NCBI GenBank assembly: GCA_930367205.1
Contig: OV884009.1
Span: 90,665,189 to 90,729,188 of the forward strand
From: Acanthosoma haemorrhoidale
Taxonomy: Eukaryota; Arthropoda; Insecta; Hemiptera; Acanthosomatidae
Length of the DNA: 64,000 bases
Direction: 5' to 3'
Under the pieces are notes generated by a model, which did not search any database, was not told the DNA's origin, and saw only the letters and a program-made list of their open reading frames with translations. Below, piece after piece: positions 45,296 to 57,619 of the stretch. How positions within the stretch are numbered: position 1 is the first letter of the stretch; every line of letters starts with the position of its first letter. The position numbers were made by a program, and so were the translations under genes.

Positions 45296-45830
45296 GTGCA
45301 ATGACTGTGCTACAGGATTAGGGTGGTTGGAAAGGCTACTGTGGAATTTCATAAACTTGGAAGGGATGAGTTCTAGATTGTAGGGTATATTAAGGTCGTT
45401 ATGAAGGGTTTTGTTGCTGACATAATAAGGGGCATTTACTATTGTTCTCAGGACTTTTGATTGAAAGGATTGGATACGCTTGATGTTCGACTTTTTTGCT
45501 GTCCCCCATAGCTCTATTCCGTATGTTCAGATTGGTTTAAGTATAACTTTGTAGATTAGTAGTTTATTTTCTATTGAGAGATGGGATGTCCTTTGAAGTA
45601 GTCTGTATAGTTGTCCAAAGCGTCTGTTTAGTTCTTGTCTTTTTAGTCTCGTATGTGGGTTCCAGGTCAGTCGTTTATCGAGATGGAAGCCTAAGTACCG
45701 TACTGTCTCGGATACAGGGAGAGGAATAGAATTAAAATAAACTAGTGGACAAGACTTGCGACAAAGGGTGAAGGTAATTCTCTCTGTTAAGTATAATATG
45801 CTCTATTGATTCTACAGCATAGCGGAATTG
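45296..45830 (-). pseudogene. Jockey LINE fragment, RT C-terminus and start of 3' UTR
   Basis: On the minus strand the RT C-terminal pattern (QELN-RF-QLYRLL, ENKLLIYKVILKPIW, LWGTAKKSN) is spread over shifted frames, followed by the UTR start with CTTCCAAGTTTATGAAATTC. It is the sister of the copy at 12,050-12,480; the two share most bases. Truncated at both ends. Confidence 0.78.
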
Positions 45831-46119
45831 GCTTATTCATAAAATGGCAGAGTTTCCTGTCAATGTTCTCGTGTCCGCTTGGATCTGCGTGGGGTAAAAT
45901 TCCGCCTGTATCCAATTTATGGTGAGCCTCCTCTCTACATCCGGAAAAAACACAAATGTGGTTATGCCCTTCCCATATGTTATACGAACAATATTAGAAA
46001 TAAGTGTATTAAATGAATAAGGAAAGACGAAATTGAGGCTATTGGTCTGATTTGAAATTTACTTTTATAAAAAACAGCAACCTATCCCTCATCCAATTCC
46101 TTGTCAACTCCTTATCCAG

Positions 46120-46310
46120 TAACAATCCACCTCGTCGCCTTAGAAGGGCGGAGGCCTCGTGATATGTTGAAAAAAGAAATGTATGTCAAAAGGTCCTGGC
46201 ACTGGCTAACATCCTCACTCATGCCCTTAGTGTCTGTGACTCTCTTGCCTTCTCTGGTCTTCACCGCATCGCGAAACAATCGGGGAGGGATGGGGAAGGG
46301 GTAGTTTTAT
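46120..46310 (+). repeat. LINE 3' UTR-like remnant
   Basis: GTCTGTGACTCTCTTGCC and AATCGGGGAGGGA resemble 14,190-14,240. Weak but colinear. Confidence 0.4.
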
Positions 46311-46319
46311 TAATTATTA

Positions 46320-48165
46320 ATATTAATATATTAATATTAATATAAATATTAACTTGTATTAGTTTTATTAATTAAATAGGATCGATCGTTAAAAATTCTT
46401 TGACCACCTTAAAAAAGAAGCTACATAAATAAAACATTAGCATACAAAAATTGAAACCTGATTTCTATTGTTGCCTTTCAAACGTTTATTGTTTGGTACA
46501 TCTTTTTGCGTCAACTTCTTCAATTTTTAATAATTAATAATTACAAATCAGGAATATCTTCTTTCATGTTCAAATTTCTCATGTTTAATTTTCATTTTCA
46601 TGCCTTTTTACCGGTATTTTAATATAACCAAACAGCGATCAGAATCGTTGTGTTTTGGAATAAACATTTTAAATTTCAGATTAATCAAAGTCAGTTTTAT
46701 CTATCAGAATCACAAACTCAAGGATTTCGTGACTTTTATTCACATTATTAGAGACTTTCTGCTATAATAGACCGCACGAAATACCCTAATAAATATGATA
46801 GAAGTATATTTATTGTATTATTTCAAGCAATTGATTGATCCACTGATATTGGTCATAAGGCTGGTTTATTTTTAGAATCTGTGAGGCGTAAAATGTTCAT
46901 GAAAAATATCATCTGTCAGTACGTAGAAATGGAATAGGGAACATATACACTTTTGCTCAGATTTTTATAATTAATTTGAAACTGATTGAATATAGACCAT
47001 TGCAGGTGTATTATTAGTCATGACGTCCAGATACTAAATTTGATATCGAAGCCCATTTTTACAACAGCTATCATAGGACGTTCGTACACACACTTTGGGC
47101 TCGGCAATCAACCAAACTGTGAAGGATCGGATGGATTTGCATAGTATGATGCATCTTCGTACTGCGCATGTAGGATTTAGAATAGGTATGCAGCATCTTG
47201 ACTGTGCATGTAGCATGTAGAATGGTTGAAATGAAAAAGAGCGGGGTATCGACGAGATTGATAGAAGCTGGCCTGGTAAAGGAGGGAAGGTCGCCCAGCC
47301 AGTTACTGCTTCTTGAACGCCTTGAGCCATTAGGGCACAACATTATCCCAGCAACAAACTATCTAAGGTCTCCTCAGAGTCACTTGTCTCTCTCCTTCAT
47401 TCTCACCAACAACCCTACAACCTTAGCCCTTAAACAGAATCAACCTTTTTCTTCTTTCCCCTTTCGAAATAGCATCTTTGCTGAATAGATGACCAATTGT
47501 GTAAATATGAAACAGACAAAATTATGCACTATGATCAATAATACCCTGGGAATAGTGAAATTAATAAAGTAAACTTTTATTTATTATGAACATTATATAG
47601 AAGTCCTTTGACTCCTTATGAACAAGGAAGTTAACTTATAGCATAGACGTGATATATTTATGGTAAATTGTTCACTTTTGATCTCCGCATTAATTTTATA
47701 TTAAATGTACCATAAAAAAATGTAAGTCATTTTATTTGAATAGACTAGTACTCATTTTTTTTTTTGGCAATGTGACAATATCATCTTGGAGAACACGACC
47801 TTCTTCAACCGACCACCTATTTATTCCCAGCACTAATTTAGCCCTAATTTCTAACTTATTTAGTAAACGAAAAGACATCAAGCCAAAAGGAGGAAAATAT
47901 TCATGGTTGAGGAAGTCATTCTTTGCCATCACCTTCTCAACCTTCTGTTCAGTCCAAGGAAACCCCATATCTGTTTCAACCACTGTTCAAGACACTTGAA
48001 TGTAACATTTGATAGACAGATGTCTAAGAATATTTAAAATATATGTTTAAACTCAATTATCAATGAAGTGGATGCGATCATTTAATAGGCCATAGATAAT
48101 TAAGGCAATGGGTTTATTTTCAGTACAAGGAATTTTTTTTTTACATAAAATTGAAATTATTGATA
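46320..48165. other. No gene supported
   Basis: AT-rich. At about 47,145-47,225 a 38-bp segment (GCATCTTCGTACTGCGCATG and on) is imperfectly duplicated in tandem. Frames near 47,034-47,488 overlap in several phases and show no family. Confidence 0.4.
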
Positions 48166-48170
48166 CCAGT

Positions 48171-48360
48171 TGACAATATAAACAGAATAGAGGAAATAGT
48201 GAGAACAAGAATGCTAAACAACCTACCCCATACATACCTAAAGTCAGCCGTAAAGTGGTCTGACGTCACTCTATGACTGGCTTTATTAAGAAGGTATGTA
48301 TGGGGTAGGTTGTTTAGCATTCTTGTTCTCACTATTTCCTTTTGTCTGTTTATATTGTCA
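48171..48360. repeat. Large near-perfect inverted repeat (69-bp arms)
   Basis: Arms 48,171-48,239 and 48,292-48,360 are reverse complements with about three mismatches (TGACAATATAAACAG ... CATACCT). The 52-base spacer continues the pairing weakly at its edges and carries the palindrome TGACGTCA. Frames on both strands are mirror artefacts. The shape fits a foldback or MITE-like element, but no target duplication was identified. Confidence 0.92.
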
Positions 48361-48759
48361 GATATGAGGGAATCTAATATTTTCTCTTTTCTTTCTAAGC
48401 AAGCTATTGATTATTTTTTTGTCATTAGCTCGTTGTAGCAAAGCGTTTGTACGTGGGGAATACTGATGCCCTTTCTCTTTTAAATGTTGGCAGAACTGCA
48501 TTGTTTGTAGTTTTAGATGTTCTTTACTTCCGATTTTCTATTGATTCAGTCAACATAACATTTATTGCACTCGCCACACTCTATTCTGTATATCCCCAAT
48601 CTATATTTTAACGGAATCGGGCCCTTATTATGCGAGACAAAGTAGCGTAAAGTGCCTTAACTTTTAAAGGCTACGACAGAAAAAAAACACTTTCACCTCT
48701 TGCAATTTATTTGGTCTCAGACCCAGAAGCCCAACAGAGGCAATCTAATGTCTTAAAGA

Positions 48760-49640
48760 TCATTTCATGCGTAGATTACGTAATGGTAATCAGCAGCACT
48801 GAATTTCACTCGATGTTCGTAGAGCATTCGATGCAGTTAGATCGCCCATAGCTATGAAGCATCCACGTCACACTTAAAAAGAAATGTCGGGGGGATGTCC
48901 ACAAGATGCTTGGTGTGACCCTGCCTTTCGGAATTTTCAATTCTGGATCTGGGCGTATGCTTTTCCTGATGACTTACAGCTCTTTGTCTAATTTCAGATT
49001 GGAAACATAAAAATAATGTAATTTTCAATGGTTCCAAGTTTCTTCTTTTAGTTTGCAGAAAATAGCAAGTCTCTGAAGGTAAAAAAAGATTTGAACTTGT
49101 TCCTGTGCTTAAATATCTTGGTATTGTCATCGATTCTAAATTTACATGCGCCAATCACATAGATTATATAATTCAGAAATTATCCCAACTTTTACCAGGT
49201 ATATTTCGAATTTTATACCCAAATTAGGGCTTTGTACTATGAATCTATTAGGAGAATTTATAACTTGTCTTGATGTACGCAGCTCCTGCTTGTCATGATA
49301 CTGCACAGAAAACGAATAACAAACGAAAGTTAAAAAAAGATACAAGGAATGATTGGTGTTAAAGTAAGAAAAGGGTACAGATCTATTCATTATAATGTGG
49401 CCCCTTAGACGGATGAAGCCCGTATTGAATGAGATAGAAGAAGCTTTGAAAATTCATTCTGTAAAAAAAGGTTAAAACCGTTTATATGATTTGTCATTGT
49501 AAAATCTTCGGAATGGAATGGTATGGCTCAGCGATTTATCAGAAAATTTACACGAATGGAAATAAATAAAGTTTTGTAGGTGGAAGTTTTGGTTAGGTGG
49601 ACATTGTTTAAATAACCAGTCTGAGCAGGTTGAAATAATG
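48760..49640 (+). pseudogene. R1-like LINE reverse transcriptase remnant
   Basis: Pieces in RT order over several frames: FDAVRSPIAMKH (about 48,822-48,857), GGCPQDAWCDPAF (about 48,890, normally GCPQGS-GP), PDDLQLFV (about 48,970, the catalytic DD with the preceding YA changed), LKYLGIVIDSKFT (49,108-49,146) with NHIDYIIQKLSQLL, YAAPACHD (about 49,275), and RGYRSIHYNVAP-like sequence near 49,370-49,400. These are hallmarks of R1-clade RT and its C-terminal thumb. Deletions and shifts kill it; sequence between FDAV and GCPQ is shortened. Confidence 0.72.
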
Positions 49641-49649
49641 AATGCAACG

Positions 49650-50600
49650 AATAGGCAAAAGTAGTTTTAGAGACTTCTGCTCTCATAATAGATATCCTCT
49701 CCTATATTAAATCTTAATAAAGTTAGGAAGTCAGATGGCTTTTTTACTGACTCGATCGAAGAAACTAATTAAATACTATAGGAGGAATTTGTCCCAGAAG
49801 ACTTGTACAAAAGGCAATGTAAAATTAATTCATTTTCATAAACATCTAATGCTTAATCTCCTAAATTAAACCACTTAAGCCTTAGTTCTATCCTGTTAAT
49901 TACAAAGAGCAGTGAGGTGTTCCGCAAAGCTTCCGGGTGCCTCTTCCCAGTTGAAAATGTGTGGGCACATCTGGAACCACCGGCTTTAGTTTTTGTCTAG
50001 GTTTCCGATCCACCTATGAGAACTGAATGAATCGAATTAATCAGTGTCTTCTATGGAACGATCTCGATACACCGAGTAGAAGACAGCTCATAAGATGTTG
50101 TCGCAGCCCAAAGCAGCAACGGTTGGCAGACAGACTCCTTGTTTCGTTTCCACGAATATCCGAGTGGTAGAGTGTCATTGAGACTGGAAACCTGATCCAA
50201 GCGAAGCTATTTGTGACTGAAGTAACCCTATCAGCCATTCATTCTTACCCAGTCTCATACTCAAGTTGATGAACAAGGTGGCCATCATTCGGATCTACCT
50301 CCCATACCCAAACGGACGTCCAACATCTATGGTAATCTTCCTTAAGGCACACTGTTATTCTACAAGTGCATTATTCTACAGGCGCAGGGTCTTCAGACGA
50401 CTGCTTGAGAGTCCACCACGATGGCCAAAACCCGATCCACATAGGTCACTGCCACAGAAGTTTATGGCCATGAACGATGTTAAGGCCACAATACGTGATT
50501 TCAATAAACGTTAATATATTTCTTTGCGAAGAACATACCTCCTCATGGTTGAATTATGATCTAGCCAGCTTACCTAGGCGACCCTGGCACATAATAGCTC
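49650..50600. other. Unrecognised, possibly LINE-derived
   Basis: The first 100 bases align with 57,640-57,760, so an R1-like RNase H remnant may start here. The 82-codon frame at 50,266-50,514 (P- and R-rich, followed by an AATAAA at about 50,502) is not recognised. Confidence 0.3.
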
Positions 50601-51477
50601 TCTATAGACATAATAGAGATATCTCTACCATGATAGCTATTTGTGGTCTGCTGGATGACCTATAACAAAAAAAATTGTATATATGTATATAAATTCATTG
50701 TAACTTTTCCTGAATTACTCCAATTAAAGCTGAATAAAAAATTTCATACCCAAAATATCCCGAGGAGGTATTTTACAATATATTGAGAATAAATAAAAAA
50801 AATATTGACACCCCATGTAATATATATAATAGGTATAGCACAGTTATGATATCCTTTCGTTTTTGTTTATTTCACTTTGTAATTTATGGTCTAAACCTAT
50901 TTGTGGTCTTCTAGATAAACTAGAACAAAAAAAAAGGTATATGCCCTATAGGGTAAACAAGAGAGTGATTGGCACTGATAAGCCAATATTTTTACTATAA
51001 ATTCATGGAAAAAATAATCCAATCAAGTTGAAATTCATTGTAACTTTTCCTGAATTACTCTCATTTAGGCTAAATAAAAAATGGTCATACCCGAAATATC
51101 CCCGGCAGGTATTTTACAATATATCGAGAATAAATAAAAAAATTATTGACACCCCGTGAAATAAATATAATAAGTATACCACAGTTACTGATATCCCTTC
51201 AATTTTTGTTTATTTCACTTTGTAATTATAAATGGATCTATTTAAAGGAAACTATAGGTAAGCTATCTTACAAAACATATTTACGAGGATGTGCATTCCT
51301 GATGAGGGTAGGATAATCGTAACCAATCTCCATTCCATGGAAATACATACATGCTACCTAACTGATCTCCATTCCAACCATACGATTTACTCATGTAAGG
51401 AGTGGGCTCGTCAAGATATTTCACAATGTACTGTTTACCAATATTGTTTAGCTATATGAAATTGAAATAATGAAAAA

Positions 51478-52440
51478 GGGAGATAAATCATATTCGAAGT
51501 AAATAACTTTAGAACATATCTATAAACTTTTTTGTTTTAATGTATTTATTCAACAATGCCAAGAGAATAAGAAATCGCTGGTCCAAAAAGATAGAAGCAC
51601 ATCAAAAATATTTAAATTAATAAAAAGTTAAGGTAAATAAAATCATCATTCGACTCTACAGTATAACACAGAAGACAAACAAATTCATTGGAATCATCAC
51701 TTTCCCTGAATGTTCTCCATTCCAAGCATAGCATTTACTCATGTATGGACTAGGCTCGTCAAGATATTTCACAGTGTTAAGTATTTACCAGTAATTTTTA
51801 GGAATATGGAATTGAAAGAATGTAAATAGGGAGATAAATCATATGGAAGTGAATAACTTCACTTGCTTAAAAGAAAATTTATTTCAAAAAGTTTTAACAT
51901 ATCTATAAACTTTTTTGTTTTAATGTATTTATTCAACAATGCCAAGAGAATAAGAAATCGCTGGTCCAAAAAGATAGAAACACATCAAAAATATTTAAAT
52001 TAATAAAAAGTTAAGGTAAATAAAATCATCATTTGTCTCTACAGTATAACACAGAAGACAAACAAATTCATTGGAATCATCACTTTCCTTAACTGTTCTC
52101 CATTCCAAACATAGCATTTACTCATGTATGGACTAGGCTCGTCAAGATATTTCACAATGTTAAGTATTTACCAGTATTTTTTAGGAATATGGAATTGAAA
52201 GAATGTAAATAGGGAGATAAATCATATCGAAGTGAATAACTTCACTTACTAGAATGGAAATTTATTTCAAAAAGTATTAAATTTTAATGTATTAATCAAC
52301 AATGCCATGAGTATAAGAAATCACTGGTCCAAAAAGTTAAAAACACATCAAACATATTTAAATTATAAAAGGTTAAGCTAAATGAAATCATCATCCGTCT
52401 CTACAGTATACCCATCAGACAAACAAATTTATCAGTCATC
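51478..52440. repeat. 350-380-bp tandem repeat, about 3 copies
   Basis: Units start GGGAGATAAATCATAT at 51,478, 51,829 and 52,212 (periods 351 and 383). Each contains AACAATGCCAAGAGAATAAG-like sequence and ends ATTTCACAATGTTAAGTATT. The second and third carry an extra CTTCACTT segment. The matching place in the right-hand duplication (54,256) has one unit. Confidence 0.88.
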
Positions 52441-52449
52441 ACTTTCAGG

Positions 52450-53290
52450 GAGCTGCTTTTACCCTTTCAAATACTTTTCATGGAAAGTCTTCTTACACAT
52501 TGAACAGCTTAAAAAACTGCTTTTAAGGGTGTTACCGCACCTAGAAACTTAAAGATGGTTTCTTGGTCTCAGTGTTTGCAGATTGTTTTTTTTTTTCTCT
52601 CTCTCCTGCTCCCTAGACTCTTTTTTTTTTTTTCCAAAGTAGCTTTGAAAAAAGCACTTCTGCTAAGGGAGATTTGCTACTGTCCGAATGTCAAATACAG
52701 TTTTCTTTTTGCACGATTTCTTTTTTTGGGTGTGGAATAAAAAGGAGTGGGGAAGGCTTGACAAAAACACGTGTTTTAGTTAGAATGATTATTCCTTCAG
52801 GAGCATTAATTGAAGAGAGAATATTTTCTTCAATCTAATTATCCTTTTTTAGCTCATCGCTTTTATCTAGATTTCCTATCTCGCTATCCACACTCTTACA
52901 GAATAAATACATGTTTTTTTAGCAATCTGTCTTCTTCATTTAACCTGCTTTCTTGAGTATGATGTAGTTTCTCTGCTATACCCTCCCGAACAATTTCTAT
53001 AAAATTGTTGATACTCATGAGTTTGTTGTTGTTGTTGTTGGGGATGTGACGTCTATTGTAATCATCTCTGATGAAGTCTCTGGCTCTATGGTGCTAGTGG
53101 ACTGACTCAGTCATTTAGTGAAATCTGTATTGTTGGGATTCCATGGGAACAACCCATCTAATAACCAAAACATTCTTTGATAAAATATGAAGTTTCCTAA
53201 AACAATTTTAAAACTGGGGCAAAATTAAGTTTATTAAATTTTTATCTGGATTTTGCAACCTCCGTAACCTTTGCATGCTGGGTTTAGATT
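52450..53290 (-). pseudogene. pogo transposase C-terminal fragment, duplicate copy
   Basis: Matches 54,480-55,240 closely, with indels. It holds only the region after the catalytic core (RENPEK-like to the charged tail) and is truncated at about 53,290. Dead. Confidence 0.7.
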
Positions 53291-53387
53291 CTCAAAACAC
53301 CAACACCGTTTGTGTCTGAACTGAAATGAACATTTCTACCTACCTATCTATGGAATAAATATCTTGATTTGTTATGTAGGCCGATTA

Positions 53388-53460
53388 GTTCCCGTGGTGT
53401 AGTGGTAACATCACCTGTCTTGTCAGCACAAGGCCCCTGGTTTGAATCCGGGCAGAAACA
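53388..53460 (+). tRNA. tRNA-Val-like gene, probably a pseudogene
   Basis: A 73-base sequence with A box TGGTGTAGTGG, T arm CCTGG-TTTGAAT-CCGGG with B box GGTTTGAATCC, an acceptor arm pairing GTTCCCG with CAGAAAC at five of seven positions, and T8 nine bases downstream as a pol III stop. It resembles tRNA-Val in the ends and T arm. The anticodon stem does not pair properly (about three of five), so the anticodon cannot be read with confidence (TGT, GTC or other by alignment). An A-T rich neighbourhood with pogo duplications suggests a stray or SINE-derived copy. Confidence 0.5.
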
Positions 53461-54479
53461 AGCACTTTTTTTTATTTAATTAATAATAATGAAATATATT
53501 TCAATATTTAAAATTATTTGAATATGCCACTAGTTTAAAAGCAAAAATCTCAATAAAAAAATATATTTTGCAGCTTTTGAAAAGGTCAATTTAAAACGCA
53601 GGGAATCCACAGATTTTGTATTTGATGAAGAAGAATCACTCTAAAACGAGATATCTCTACCATATTACCTATTTGTGGTCTTCTAGATAAACTAGAACAA
53701 AAAAAAAAAAGGTATATGCCCTATAGGGTAAACAAGAGAGTGATTGGCACTGATAAGCCAATATTTGTACTATAAATTCATGGAAAAAATAATCCAATCA
53801 AGTTGAAATTCATTGTAACTTTTCCTGAATTACTCTCATTTAGGCTAAATAAAAAATGGTCATACCCAAAATATCCCTGGCAGGTATTTTACAATATATT
53901 GAGAATAAATAAAAAAATTATTGACACCCCGTGTAATAAATATAATAAGTATACCACAGTTACTGATATCCCTTCAATTTTTGTTTATTTCACTTTGTAA
54001 TTATAAATGGATCTATTTAAAGGAAACTATAGGTAAGCTTTCTTACAAAACATATTTACGAGGATGTGCATTCCTGATGAGGACAGGATACTTGTAACCA
54101 ATCTCCATTCCATGGAAATACATACATGCTACCTAACTGATCTCCATTCCAACCATACGATTTACTCATGTAAGGAGTGGGTTCGTCAAGATATTTCACA
54201 ATGTACTGTTTACCAATATTGTATAGCTATATGAAATTGAAATAATGAAAAGGGGAGGTAAATCATATCGAAGTGAATAACTTCACTTACTAGAATGGAA
54301 ATTTATTTCAAAAAGTATTAAATTTTTTATTAACTTTTCATATTTATGTATTAATCAACAATGCCATGAGTATAAGCCAGTGGTCAAAAAAGTTAAAAAC
54401 ACATCAAAAATATTTAAATTAATAAAAAGTTAAGCTAGATGAAATCATCATCCGTCTCTACAGTATAACCCATCAGACA

Positions 54480-56274
54480 AACAAATTTTTCGCAGTCAAC
54501 ACTTTCAGAGAGGTGCTCGTACCCTTTCAAACGCTTCTCACAGACAGTCTTATTACACATTGAACAGCTTAAAAAACTGCGTTTGAGGGTGTTACCGCAC
54601 CTAGAAACTTAAAGATGGTTTCTTGGTCTCAGTGTTTGCAGATTGTTTTGGTTTTTTTTTCTCTCTCCTGCTTCCAATAATCTTTTTTTCCAAAGCTTTA
54701 TATTTTTTTGAAAATATTGGCTTTCATCACTGACTTCCCTTTTTTGCTAGATATAACAAATGGAACTCTTTGAATATTTCTTTTAAATTTTCTTTTAGGT
54801 GGTTCAATCCAATGTAACTAAGGGAGCACTTCTGCTCAGGGAGGTTTGTTACAGTCAGAACTGTAAAATATAGTTTTGTTTTTGGCTGATTTCTTTTGTT
54901 GGGCATGGATTAAAAAGAAGTGTAAGGCTTTACAAAAACATGTGTTTTTGTTCGAATGATCATTCCTTCAGAAGCATTAATTGAAGAGAGAATATTTTTT
55001 CCAATTAAATTATCCTCTTTTAGCTCATCCCTTTTGTCTCCTTCATGTGTGTGTATAGCAACACTCCTCCCCCTTCCACGCTATCCACACTCTTAAAGAA
55101 TAAACACATTCCAGAGATTCCAAGGGAACAGCCCACCTATTAACCAAAATATTCTTTGGTGAAATATGAAGTTTCCTAAAACAATTTTCAAAACTGGGCA
55201 AAATTAAGTTTATTAAATTTTTTTCTGGGTTTTGCAACCTTCATTCTTTGAGACCTTTTTTCCACCAATCTTTTAAGGGTTTAAATGCTGATATATTAGC
55301 TGGCTGGAAAAGTCTTGTAGGGTTTGGGTATAGAACTATCATAATTATTTTTAATTTTCTACACAGTTTACCCAAATGGCATGTTAGATAAATTTTATGC
55401 CTATCTAAAAACAAAATCACAGGCAGCAGAATATTTGATTTTATTAACCAAGGGTGAAATAAATTGGGTATAAATTTTTAAAAAAGTTCACTTTTCATTC
55501 ACCCAGTACCACTCACTATGCCCCATTCTTTGGGAACAATTGCTATGATATTGGCTGGTATTCATTTGTATGGATATACAATCATGTGATCGTGGGATGG
55601 GTCAAAACTCCAGAAGGTGAAAAAGAAAATGAGACAGTTAAGGGGCTTTTTGCATCTCCTCTGTCTGCCTTAAACACATTTTTCAATCCTTTGTTTAGAT
55701 AAAACTTTTGATTTTACATTTGTATTTAAGAGAAATCCTCTCTCATCAACATTAAAAATTCTTTCGAACTGCCGCAACTCTTGAAATGATTGTTCTTCCT
55801 CTGGAACACTCAAAATTTTCAAACCACCATCTTATATCTCCCTTTGAAATGCATACACATGCCCTGGTGGCCTCAGAAGTCTGTTCAGGTATTGAAGGAT
55901 GCCTTGGAAGGAAAGCATTGTACTATCCATTGCCAGGACAATTGTCTTTAAAGGTTTTTTTTTTTTATATTATTCAGAGCTAAGAACTCTTTTAGGGTCT
56001 TAGCTGGGGGGGGGGGGGTGAAATGCCTATTTTTCTTTTTAGAAAACCTTAATTTGCATAAAGCTCAATCCATTTCACTAAATCAATGTCATCTTCTTGG
56101 GAGAGGATATGTTGAGGCCCAGATGATGACTTACCACTCAATCTGAAATGAAGAATTAGTTGCTTTGGGACCCCAAATATTTTTGAGGTGGATTTTTTTC
56201 TTGGAGGACCCTTCCTTAATTGTCTTCAATGCATTCTCCAAATCGTCTTTTGAATAAGTTTGCATTGTAGGCAT
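54480..56274 (-). pseudogene. pogo-family (psq/CENP-B HTH) transposase, decayed
   Basis: Read on the minus strand from ATG at 56,272-56,274. The N-terminal psq-type helix-turn-helix is TYSKDDLENALKTIKEG and on (56,260-56,060). The catalytic core has NVDERGF (first Asp, near 55,740), KADRGDAKSPLTV (near 55,650), LFLDRH-like (second Asp, normally DGH, near 55,420) and ANISAFKPLKDWWKKG (near 55,290, where the third catalytic Asp of PAD is Asn). A C-terminal NPEKNLINL ... FIFHQRI-like part and charged tail follow. It would cut and paste its element at TA sites. Frame breaks are many, and a C-run (55,995-56,006) interrupts it. Length about 1.8 kb agrees with the family. Confidence 0.8.
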
Positions 56275-56289
56275 TTTGACTTTTTAAAA

Positions 56290-57600
56290 TTAAAAAAAAA
56301 AAAATCAATCGACAATGAAATAAGAGGATTTTACCACTACTACAAAAATATTGACAGTGTAACATGTTGTGTATTTGAACACAAGATTCAGTTATTATCC
56401 CCTCATGTATACAACTAGAAATGATAAAAATAAAATTGTAAACACAACTTCAGCATTATTATATCAAATAATGGTTTTTATTTACTGAAGAAACTGAGTT
56501 ATTTGATAAAAAAAATAGGAATTTATTTATCAACATGGTAGTGTCAGAAATACATTAACACCAGATTTAATGACCAGTAATTGTCAACCTCATAAACAAA
56601 TATCAGAATTGGTAATTTTGGTTTCAAATATACATTAAAATGTTAATTATTAAATCATGATTGTAATGCATGACTTACTTTTAAATTATTTTGATGATTA
56701 AAAAAAAAAGAAACCATAAATCATTCAACACTTTTCTTAACCAAAACAGAAGAAAACGTCCTCTTAACCACTTTCTTAGAAGCCTTCATGTTTACTGTTT
56801 AATTACCTTTTTTATGTTTGCAGTTTGAAAATCTCATAATACAGCTTACTTCTATGGTTCCCCCTTTTGTTTGAAGTTGGGCATTTACATAAAAGCTTAT
56901 TTTTCTCAATTAAAGATTAAAGGGCGTCAATAATTATACCAAGTGTCAATGAACGTCTGATGTACTCTATTGCCATTTAACAGGTTCGAAGCTACGAAAA
57001 AAATTCTATCAATTACTGTGCATTACTGTTTCGGGAGTATGCAGCACGAGATACCTGCAAAGTTAAAGTTGCACTAATAGTAGTGAACTTAAAATAATCG
57101 TCTCGGAGCATGTGCCTCGACATTTCACATTGGAAGCAGAAGAATCACCATTGCAAATGATATCTATACCAAATTTGCATTCACGGTTGGACTAACAGTT
57201 GTGAAAGTAGAAAAATTGTCAACATTTTGCTATGAGCATGTTCCTCGACCTTTTATAATCGAGGCAGAATAATCAGCACCATTGAAGATATCTGCACCAA
57301 ACGCACAGTCTACGATATACGTTATGTTCTCATTGGTTTCAGCTGAATAACTTTTTCACACAATGTTTATTGTTAATAATATTATAATAATAATTATAAT
57401 TTTATAACTTTAAAAACAATGGTCAAAAAATTGCAGTATACCCTTTTAATACTAACCTCTTAGCCAATCCCAATTTATATCTTATGCGTGCTCCAGTTGA
57501 GGATTGATTTTACAATATGAAATTAAACGAACAATAAAAAACTTATAAAAGACTTGGACGAAGAGGAACACCGAGCCGTTTGGTGAGAGCTGAGCGAACC
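56290..57600. other. AT-rich DNA, no gene seen
   Basis: No supported feature; the terminal repeat of the pogo element was not identified here. Confidence 0.45.
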
Positions 57601-57619
57601 TCCTTTTTCTAAAGATTCT

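Larger units (their letters stand above)
50620..55240. repeat. Tandem segmental duplication of a pogo-element region
   Basis: Three related units. A partial one at 50,620-50,892 and a long one at 50,893-53,300 are followed by a near-identical unit at 53,674-55,240. Units open with GAGATATCTCTACCAT and CTATTTGTGGTCTTCTAGAT, then share TGCCCTATAGGGTAAACAAG, CTATAGGTAAGCT and the pogo C-terminus. The long unit has two extra internal repeats (51,478-52,440) that the right-hand unit lacks. Confidence 0.85.

Noticed and set aside
48053..48332. Two minus-strand frames at the palindrome
   Set aside because: They are mirror readings of the same inverted repeat.
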